A program made the translations under genes and the position numbers. This document shows, one piece after another, positions 1 to 8,100 of a DNA stretch of 22,743 nt. Below the pieces are notes generated by a model, which worked only from the letters and a program-made list of their open reading frames with translations, was not told the DNA's origin and ran no database searches. The DNA lies in NCBI GenBank assembly GCA_001642005.1, contig LWCA01000586.1:1-22743 (forward strand). Reading direction: 5' to 3'. How positions within the stretch are numbered: the first letter of the stretch is position 1; each line of letters begins with the position of its first letter. The stretch comes from Intoshia linei. Taxonomy: Eukaryota > Orthonectida > Rhopaluridae.

Positions 1-179
1 GGAGCATTATCTTGTTGAAAAATGTAATTTGTACCATAATGAAAGTGAGCAAATAGTAGTAGAAATTCAGATAAGGTAAAAATATAATCCTCAGAGTTCT
101 GATTTTCATTCAGAATCGCCAATTTGGATTTGCCTTTTTGTGAAAATGGTCCACAAACCATTACCGATCCACCTCCACT
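1..179 (-). pseudogene. Tc1-type transposase fragment (DDE region)
   Basis: The minus strand encodes SGGGSVMVCGPFSQKGKSK and, at the window edge, YGTNYIFQQDNA, the conserved GGGSVMVWG and FQQDNA motifs of Tc1 transposases; the last contains a catalytic aspartate. The element runs off the start of the window. The open frame continues upstream into a retrotransposon-like piece. Confidence 0.8.
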
Positions 180-295
180 TTGCAACAACTTCCCATTTTT
201 ATCTATAACATGACCTAAAAATTCAATGGTAGGACAACCAAAAATATAGTTTTGTTTGGTTTCACAGTTAAACAGTACAACAGTACCAGTGTTAT
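180..295 (-). pseudogene. Ty3/gypsy-like reverse transcriptase remnant
   Basis: The minus strand encodes NYIFGCPTIEFLGHVIDKNG, close to the 'F....I.FLGH.I...G' motif just after the catalytic centre of gypsy-type reverse transcriptases. Only about 35 residues are recognisable. It is in frame with the Tc1 fragment that follows it. Confidence 0.55.
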
Positions 296-299
296 TATT

Positions 300-670
300 T
301 CTTACTGCTATGTAAGTGGAAGTAGATTTGATAGTTTTATTTTTTTTTTTTAATTAAAAATATTTGTAGTTCTTCATTTTTACATTTATCATTTTTACCA
401 AGCGATCATTTATCAGATGTATTTAAAAAATAAATCTAAATCGAGTTATATTAGAAACAATATAAATTACTTCAAAATTATATTTGAGTAGAACGTAATC
501 AGCAAAATTCTCTGCTTTTAAATTTTTTTCCTTTAGCATTGATTTTATGGAAAATTGAGAAACTCCTTTCTACACTAATCGACGTAGATTGGCACATAAG
601 AAGCTTTGCATATTGGCTGGGTGTTATATCTTCTCTTGTTAAATTTTCAATGCTATTGATATCACTGCTC
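300..670. other. Low-complexity AT-rich flank
   Basis: No coding motif recognised on either strand. It separates the gypsy/Tc1 scrap from the hAT remnant and may include decayed hAT sequence. Confidence 0.4.
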
Positions 671-1000
671 TAGTCTTTTATCAAGGTAAATTTTGATATT
701 TGCTGGAAGTAAAAGTTTAAATTTTTTAAACTATCCAAAGCATCAGAGAGTGTGTAATTTACTGTACAAGATTCTGTAATTAATGTATGTAAAAAGTGAT
801 AATTGTACATTATTTCAATCAATTCTCGACATAAATTGGTGAGATACAGCAGCTTTTGCTTTAGCGACTATCGTTCCATCATCAAAACATTCCACAATTG
901 TTTTCACGTGAACAAAATAGGTCGAATAGTATTCAATCACTAATAACCAATCACCAAATCTGGTTTTGCAATATGTGGGAGGTAGAGGTATAGTGTAAAT
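671..1000 (-). pseudogene. hAT-type transposase remnant
   Basis: The minus strand encodes TRFGDWLLVIEYYSTYFVHV then KTIVECFDDGTIVAKAKAAV, resembling the 'TRW..WL.A..YY...F..V...' segment of hAT transposases common in invertebrate genomes. An in-frame TGA near 835 and a shift to IMYNYHFLHTLITES show it is dead. No ends or target duplication were found. Confidence 0.6.
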
Positions 1001-1374
1001 GCTTTTTTCGAGTGTCGCATTTGGAAAGATCCAAATTCAGCTGTGACATGAATGCGCTTCCTTCAAGGATATGTCCGATGTTGTACTAACATTTAATGTA
1101 TTTTCCATAATATTACGCATCAAATTCTTAGCATATTCAAATATTTTCTGCAAAGTAGTAATACAATTTCGTTTTATGGGAGCTGGCACAAGTGATTTTA
1201 GAGTATAATGAAAATTTTTCTAACATCGATTAATAGTACTTATACCGACATTAACATTATCCTATAAAAAATTTTTTTCTTTTAAGACTTTTTGAGAGTT
1301 AGTATACAGTTTTCATCGAATTTTATCTGGTTTATGATCTCTTTCTTTTTGATCGTTGTTCAACTTCGTCCTTG

Positions 1375-1460
1375 TAGTACCTCAACGTGCTTGACATTTG
1401 ACAAGTCCCGTTTTCAAGAACTTATTAACTATGTTAGACACGGTTGTCTAAGGCAAAGAC
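1375..1460 (-). pseudogene. Tc1/mariner-type helix-turn-helix remnant
   Basis: The minus strand encodes TTVSNIVNKFLKTGLVKCQA, matching the 'StVs.I...f..TG.v' second helix-turn-helix of Tc1-like transposases. A stop follows at once, with a frameshifted continuation. It may be the N-terminal part of the Tc1 copy at 1-179, separated from it by the hAT remnant. Confidence 0.5.
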
Positions 1461-1735
1461 AAGTGTTGCAATATCAGTAGTGGACATTAGGGTGTAAAAT
1501 TTTTATATATTTTTAGAATTTAATGGGCGATTAGTAATCAATGTGTGTATTTTTAAAATATAAGCACTATGTAGAATTAACAATATCTAATGATACTTAT
1601 CCGAGTTGCACTCATTATTTTAAATATCCTTTGAACTATAATAATAATTAATCTATTTAACTATATTATATAAGGTAAATTAATATTTTATATATTTAAT
1701 TTTATATACAAGATGTGATGTGATAGATAATTATT

Positions 1736-1890
1736 TATTACAGGTATTAAAGCACCTCCATCGATAGCCATCCTTTACATTCTTTTTTGAAAGAGACATC
1801 AATCTTCCACAAAAATTGCACCTTTTTTCAGACAATTAGTCCAACTTCTTGACAAAACTTTACCACGGTCATTTTATCTTTTTCGATTTC
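1736..1890 (-). pseudogene. Merlin/ISXO2-like zinc-ribbon transposase remnant
   Basis: The minus strand encodes RCNFCGRLMSLSKKNVKDGY then RWRCFNTCNK, the 'C..C...M.L....DGY.WRC...C' zinc ribbon at the N-terminus of IS1016/Merlin-type transposases. Upstream, in another frame, MTVVKFCQEVGLIV matches the usual lead-in, so one frameshift separates the two. The catalytic part is missing. Confidence 0.6.
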
Positions 1891-2000
1891 ATGCAAATTA
1901 GCATATGTAATACTATTTAAATTATACATTTTAAGGTTGATAATAAATGTTAGTTTTATTACAAATTTACACGATTTATAGAAATATTAGATATGAGAAC

Positions 2001-2736
2001 TATACCATTTACAATCCAATTTTACTAAACTGAAATCTGATTTTGCAAAACTGAAATTCATTTTCGCAACTTTAGAAACTTAAAATTTAATTATAAATAA
2101 ATGTTTATTGTGTATTATACAAAATAAGTATATTATGATGTTATAAAATTATTCATGAAGATCTTCACCGCGGCTTACAGCACCATAGTATCGCTCCACA
2201 TGATTGGAGAAGTGAAGTAATTTTAGTGAGGTAAGGACATGTATTGCTTCATTAGCAATTCTTTCAAGAATTCGCATGCGATATTCACAAATTAATACAC
2301 CATTTATTCTTTTATATGCGATTATATGAGGCATTTTATCCCTAATATAATAAGTATTTCAATAAGTAATAAGTACCTAAGCTTAATTTTCACCTCGTTT
2401 TTGAAACAACTCTATGAAAGCTCGATTGGATTTAGCAAATATGAATAGGGGGCTAAGCGTATAACTTCAGCATCTTCACCAATTCTTATGACAGATTCAA
2501 GTTTGCTGTGAACAGGAGCATTGTCTATGACAAACGTAGGTGAGATTACGCCCATTTCGGTACATTTATCAATCAAACTTCTTAACCAGTCATTGCAATC
2601 ATTACCTTTAAATGAGCCGCGATGAGTCTTGAAGTTGAATATTCTACTTGCAGACATTGCAGCAATGCAGTGGATATTTGAACTTTTCGAACTTCATCAG
2701 ATTTCAGTTTAGTGAAATTGGATTGTAAATGGTATA
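2001..2736. mobile_element. Inverted-repeat-bounded element with a DDE transposase remnant
   Basis: The 40-bp arms at 2,001-2,040 and 2,697-2,736 are inverted copies differing at one base and begin TATACCATTTACAATCC. Between them the minus strand carries the C-terminal half of a DDE transposase. Near-identical arms around badly broken coding sequence suggest recent movement of a shortened element. Confidence 0.72.
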
Positions 2737-2870
2737 CATAAAAATGAAAAAAAAGTTTAAATTACAGACTTAAACTGAACAAGACCCAATTACTGCAGTG
2801 TGAGTTCGTTTATTTGACGATCGTTGTAACCCACTTTCATCGCAATTAAATATATTTTTCTGTTTATATT
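2149..2870 (-). pseudogene. Tc1/mariner (IS630-like) DDE transposase, broken
   Basis: The pieces in order on the minus strand are FNCDESGLQRSSNKRTHTAV (first catalytic D, about 2,840-2,780), MSASRIFNFKTHRGSFKGND, PTFVIDNAPVHSK (second D), IRLAPYSYLLNPIELS (third site, about 2,415), then a frameshift and a C-terminal piece ending HFSNHVERYYGAVSRGEDL. Stops and frameshifts separate them. The first piece lies outside the 2,001-2,736 inverted repeats, so the locus is mosaic. Confidence 0.7.
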
Positions 2871-2904
2871 TACTTAATTTTTATTTGTACTGTCCTCTAA
2901 AGTT

Positions 2905-3122
2905 TAATATGGATTCATCACCAAGTAACTTTGATTCAACACAGATAATTTTGGATGTAATGTTATGCCTTTTTTTAAAGGATAAGACCCATCCATTTGA
3001 AGCAACAAAATCTTTAATGTTATAGTTTTCTGCCATATCCAAAGCTCTTTTTTATAGGTTTTCATCTCGAATCGTGAAATGTTTACTTCTTTTAACATTA
3101 AACCATTCAAATAATTCTGCGT
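2905..3122 (-). pseudogene. Tigger/pogo-type transposase, CENP-B-like DNA-binding domain
   Basis: In the frame offset from the longest open one, the minus strand encodes EWFNVKRSKHFTIRDENL, a stop, then KRALDMAENYNIKDFVASNG and FKKRHNITSKIICVES. This is the second CENP-B-like helix-turn-helix of Tigger transposases ('KA...A.....FKAS.GWL..FKKRH.I'). One internal stop marks it as dead. Confidence 0.72.
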
Positions 3123-3208
3123 CAAATATCTGTTTTGTAATTATTTTTAATTGGCTTCTTTTCATGTTGATAGTTTTAGTTTTAAACTATATAAAATACA
3201 ATTGTAAA

Positions 3209-3428
3209 ATAACATATATAACATATTTGAAAAGGCTGATTCACATAGATAAGTGGTAGAAAACGGAAGAATGATCGTTATAGCTATTTTTGATAGACAT
3301 GGAAATTCTTTCTCCATTAAAAGCCAAAAAGTATCTAATGATTTCTGTTTAAATAGAATTTTAGATGATAGGATAATAAATAGAATGGTAACTAATATTA
3401 TACAGTACTGTACAAATGTTTTGAGCAT
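3209..3428 (-). pseudogene. hAT transposase C-terminal dimerisation domain (ZBED5/FAM200-like)
   Basis: The minus strand encodes DTFWLLMEKEFPCLSKIAIT then ILPFSTTYLCESAFSNMLY, the hAT C-terminal signature 'FW......P.LS..AL..L.F.TTYLCE..FS'. The reading frame is open, but only this domain remains. It is unrelated in position to the hAT remnant at 671-1,000. Confidence 0.75.
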
Positions 3429-3711
3429 GTATATTTAAATTTACAAGTTTAACAATAAAGTATCTAAAATATAGACATCACAAATTGGAAAAAATATTTG
3501 CTTATTAAGAATTTAATGCTGATCAATATACAATTTAAATTTTATCAATCGGTTAAATTTGTGAAAATCAAATTTTACAGATATAAATACATTTTTAAAA
3601 AAAATATGGTCGTACATATATGGTACATATGTTTTGAGCACCCAATTTAAAACCCTAATAAAAATAAATTTAGATTTGTATAAATTAAAAAAACAAACAT
3701 GCATAATAGAT

Positions 3712-4455
3712 TTAATATTTTGTAGGTCCGCCCTTGTTCTTAATAACAGAGCCAATGCTATTATACAACGAATCATACAAATTTTTAATGCGAATATCCT
3801 TAATTTCATAGAACTCTTCTTTAGTAATAACCCAAAGCTCGTCTATTGTTTTTGGAGCCATTATTTTGATCCTTGTATTCAGGTCTGCCCAGTAATGTTC
3901 AATTATGTTAATATCAGGATTTTATGCGGGCCAATTTGGTAACAAATCAATAGATTGCGTTTCGAAAAAGAGAGTAGTGCTTCGAGAAGTATGACAGCTA
4001 GCCCCATTTTGTTACAACATATATCCAGGAGTGTACAGAATTGGTAGAGCTTCCAACATTACCCTTTGGTATTCAGCAGAATTCATGTTACCATTCACTT
4101 TAATGATATATCTGCAACCATTAGATCGAATACCAGCCCATACCATAATTGAAGGTGAAAACTTAACGTTAAGAGTGATATATTTTGAATTGAATCTACA
4201 ATTTTTTGATCTTCTGACATGATTTTGAATTAGGATATTAATGTATTTTAGCTTCATCTGAGAAAATAATGTTATTTCAATCGGATTGAGTCGAATCACG
4301 CCTCATTCTACACCAACGATTTCTTTTTTGCATATGATTTATTGTCAATTTTGGTTTTTGTGCAGAAATACGACCAAACAAAGAATTTATTCATAAACAA
4401 CGCTTTACTGTGTCAAATGAGACGGTTTCAGATAGATCTAATTCATATCTTAACA
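3712..4455 (-). pseudogene. Tc1-type transposase, second copy, nearly complete DDE domain
   Basis: The minus strand encodes, with stops and shifts between pieces: a HTH-linked segment ending RWCRMRRDSTQS, PSIMVWAGIRSNGCRYIIKV, NMNSAEYQRVMLEALPIL, then NGASCHTSRSTTLFF (catalytic D region), DLLPNWPA and NPDINIIEHYWADL (third catalytic site), PKTIDELWVITKEEF, and KNKGGPTKY followed by a stop at 3,712-3,714. It is a typical Tc1 layout. One stop falls right after the YML that should lead to the QD-N motif. Confidence 0.82.
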
Positions 4456-4468
4456 TATTACAGTGAAT

Positions 4469-4522
4469 ATTCTCAAATTTGCCGATGTCGGGAAATCGAA
4501 AATCAGAAACGAATTTGAGAAT
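4469..4522. repeat. Perfect 11-bp inverted repeat with 32-nt spacer
   Basis: ATTCTCAAATT at 4,469-4,479 and AATTTGAGAAT at 4,512-4,522 are exact reverse complements. It may be the end of the adjacent Tc1 element or a small hairpin-forming relic. No target duplication was recognised. Confidence 0.45.
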
Positions 4523-4585
4523 CCTAATGATCGAAATTTAGAGAATATAAAGATATAATTTATATTCATTTTTTTAATTTTTAAT

Positions 4586-4840
4586 TTATATTGTTTTTTT
4601 ATAAAAAATGCATCTATCCCTTTTTTTCTTTTCTAAATTTCTTTTTTTATAAATAAATTTTTCTATGTTCTTATTCAATTCATAATAAGGATCAGTTATA
4701 TTATTTGATTGATTTAAATAAAGTTTTATCGTTTGAATAGCCATTAAAAATTCTTCTTCACTAACTTTTTCTGGAATACTTTCCTTTTTTTCATCTTCAT
4801 CTTCTTTTATTGTCTTAAGTTGATCACAGACAAACTTTTT
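4586..4840 (-). pseudogene. Tigger-type transposase C-terminal tail
   Basis: The minus strand encodes an acidic run (KEDEDEKKES) then VSEEEFLMAIQTIKLYLNQS and a Lys-rich end, resembling the C-terminal 'ealkAl..l..yleq' region of Tigger/jerky transposases. The open frame extends upstream only because it reads through the end of the piggyBac-type MITE. The call is by similarity of pattern alone. Confidence 0.5.
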
Positions 4841-4842
4841 AA

Positions 4843-5019
4843 CCCTTTCACTGTCTGATGCAATTTTATGTACTATCACCACACGTCTGGAATTTATGTT
4901 TTAATTTAAACTTGTATTATTTTTAAATAATTACCTATGTGAAAATTTATGAAAATAAAAGAGCAAAGTTTTACAAAATTATGCTGTGTATAATATAGAA
5001 TACACAGACAGTGAAAGGG
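4843..5019. mobile_element. piggyBac-type MITE, copy A
   Basis: A 177-bp element bounded by TTAA on both sides (4,839-4,842 and 5,020-5,023) with perfect 15-bp terminal repeats, CCCTTTCACTGTCTG and its reverse complement. TTAA duplication and a CCC/GGG end are hallmarks of piggyBac. It is non-coding and lies downstream of the Slit polyadenylation site. It carries about 33 bp near its left end that copy B lacks. Confidence 0.85.
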
Positions 5020-5189
5020 TTAAAGGCTTTTTTTAATATATTATTATTGTAAATATGCAAATTAAATATTCTTTATTTTTTAATAAGATTTATTGACATG
5101 AATAAATTAAAATTAATTTTACATTTAGAAAAAGTCCATCCTCATACGACTATTACATGCAAGATATGTTATTGTAATTAAATTTCATA

Positions 5190-5195
5190 TTTATT
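5190..5195 (-). terminator. Polyadenylation signal of the Slit-like gene
   Basis: AATAAA on the minus strand three bases after the TAA stop. A 3' end this close to the stop is short but fits the compact exons. In so AT-rich a sequence the hexamer alone is weak; its position directly after the stop is what makes it credible. Confidence 0.55.
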
Positions 5196-8100
5196 GTATT
5201 AGTTTGAAAATATCAAATTTCGATTGTATTCTATATTTGGACAAGAAAATTGGATAGATTTGATAATATATTGGATACCACATTTAATCTTTTCATTTTT
5301 GTATCCTTTAATTATTATTACATTTTTTGATGTACAATTTCGTAGTGAATCATATATTCTGATTTTTTTGTAATTCTTTTTATCGCAATCTAATTATATT
5401 TTATTTAAATATACGGGGATTTTCGACTACTTTTTGGTATGTTTGTAATAAAATATGTCAACTTTTGAATCTCTGACGGAATCAATTCAAAGTAAAGTCG
5501 GAAAGGAATTAGTGGTCCCGTTTAGGCTTCTATCAAATACAGTGACCGAAATAATTTATAATATATTCTAATCAAGTTTTCAAGCATTTCTTACAAAAAT
5601 ATAATTTTACGTTATTTAAATTTTTAAACATTGACGAATTAAACAAATGATTAGTATTTTTTTATGACATATGACCGATTAAAAATTTTTTAAAATTTCA
5701 GTATTTTTTTATAAGTATCAAAAACCTATCAGGGTTGTATAATTCCTTATAAATTGTGACATTACTAGTGTATACAATACTACCCAAAGGATTAACATTA
5801 ATAATCACATATTACCGTGTTCAAGTTGAGAAGTATCTCGTTTAAAGATATTAAATTGAAAATTTTTTCTTGGACAACCCATTTCAGCATTCTTTATTAA
5901 AGCTCGACGTAGGTCAATTATTTTATCATTTATTAAAAATTGTCGAATACAACCTAAAAATATTTTATTTTTAATAAGTATATCAACTCTTATTATGTCC
6001 TAAAGTTATCAACGTTATAATTTGGGTTAAAACCATTTTTAAATCGAGAATAAACCTGTACTGTGCATTCCAACGATATAATTTTAGTTTCAAATTGTTT
6101 TTAGAAAATCTTTATATCGCTCACTTATAACGCAGAGATCCCACATAGTAGTGGTTTTATTTAAACGTATTTTATTTATCATTTAAATTGCCACACAAAA
6201 AGACAACTTATCTATGGTTATGGAAATTCCTTAATTTAGGTATTAATATGTTCCTAAATATTACCTGTATCTGGTATATACAAAATATATACATTTTGAC
6301 AACTCCTATAATGAGCCAAAATTTAGCCACTCGAGACAAATATGATTTATCAAAATTTTATTTTTGGAATATTTTTACCTTGTAATGAATTTTTTTGCTT
6401 AAAAGTCCATGAATGTATCAAAGATTTTCGTTCATAATCTGATATTCCACCAACGAAAGCATTCATTATGTATTTATTTGATTTGATTTTACTTTCAAAC
6501 ATTGTGTTGAATATATTAAACTCTGTTTTATTCAATATGCTATTTTTATTGTCATATAAGGATATATTAATTTTATTGAGGTTAAAATCAACGGCGAGTT
6601 TTATCTATATTTAATTTTTAATAATAATAATATTTCAACTACATTATATGTAGTGAGTATATGATGCATTTTTCACTTCATGTCATTAGCAGAACGTGTG
6701 TTGAAGACACTTGAAAACATTTTTACTTAAATGTATTGAAGCAAAGTAACTATGGCCATCAATGATGACTTGTATTAAATTAAAATTGAAATATTACCTG
6801 ATAAAATTGATCAAGATAAATTCTGTTTTTCAAATAAACAATTGAATCAGATCCGCATATACGAAGTTGTTTTTGATAAATTTCAATAGCCAAATAAGTA
6901 GATTCAAAAATTGACCTTTTTTGGGTATATATATGTGTATTATATTTGTGTTGAGGTATAATTGACATGTAAAATAAAATTCCATTAATTGTTAGTGTAT
7001 CAAACGAAAATTGTATATTTATTGTTTTGTATTTCTGAGCTGACATGAGGGGTTTTAAAATCCTGTCAATTTTAAAGGATAATCCGACGTAACCCATTTT
7101 ATTAGTTATTATATGAAATGCGTCAGGATATTGACAATGTTTTCCGTGGAACCCTTTAAATGTAATTTTTTAAATTTTATTGAATATCATTACCTATATA
7201 GCATTGACAAACTTTTTCATCGACGCAAATGCCATTGATACACCCAGAACAAAATTTGTTAACATTGTTTGTATGACCCTTTTTTTTGTTTAAATTTTTG
7301 GAAAAACGTTTAATCTCACTATCCAATATTGGTGTCAATTGGTATGGGCATATGTAATTTTTTGCACATAAACATTGATCCAATCTATATAATAATATTT
7401 TAATTTATATAGTTATTTATGTATATGTATTCTGTATTAGTGCGGTTAATAAACCTTGGATAAATCTAACGTAAACAGCGAATAAATAATGTACTGAAAT
7501 TAAACTAATATTTAGCCACCAGAATTAAAGTTAGTGGTATACATCATACACCCCTTTTTATCGAGTTACCTTTCATCTAAATATTCAAAATTTTTAATTG
7601 TGTAGCATTTATCATTGCATGGAAAATGACACTTTTTTATGAAATATCTACAATTTAACCCATAAAAATTTTCTAAACATTTGCAGTAATATTCTTCTTT
7701 AATGTAATTGTAAATGCATGTTCCATTTATACAATTGCATTTTGTGGATTTATCTAAATTGTACTTTTAGTTTACGTAAAATTTGGCAACTGATTACACT
7801 AATGTTAAAATATTACAAGAAACTGAAATATTTATTTCTATAAATCATGATAAATGTTTTATAATATATATAATATAGTATTATAATAATATTTATTATT
7901 AAGTTGATGGTAATTTAGGGAAATATAGGTATATAAGAATAATAAAAGGGAATGCAAAATTTTTGAATTTATTTTACAGTTTAAGTCCTTATTAATATTG
8001 AATTTCCACCATACTAACACCCTAGTTTACGGAATTTAATTTTTTTATCTAAAAACCAATAACTGGTCATATTTCTTGTCATTATGAGTTTTTGAATAAT

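Noticed and set aside
3634-3942. 102-codon plus-strand open frame
   Set aside because: Antisense shadow of the Tc1 transposase C-terminal part, whose minus-strand motifs are clear.
5805-5816. Unspliced ending of the laminin-G exon at TGA, which would make the protein end after LamG
   Set aside because: Possible as an isoform, but the donor is good and the next exon joins in phase with cysteines, a stop and AATAAA.
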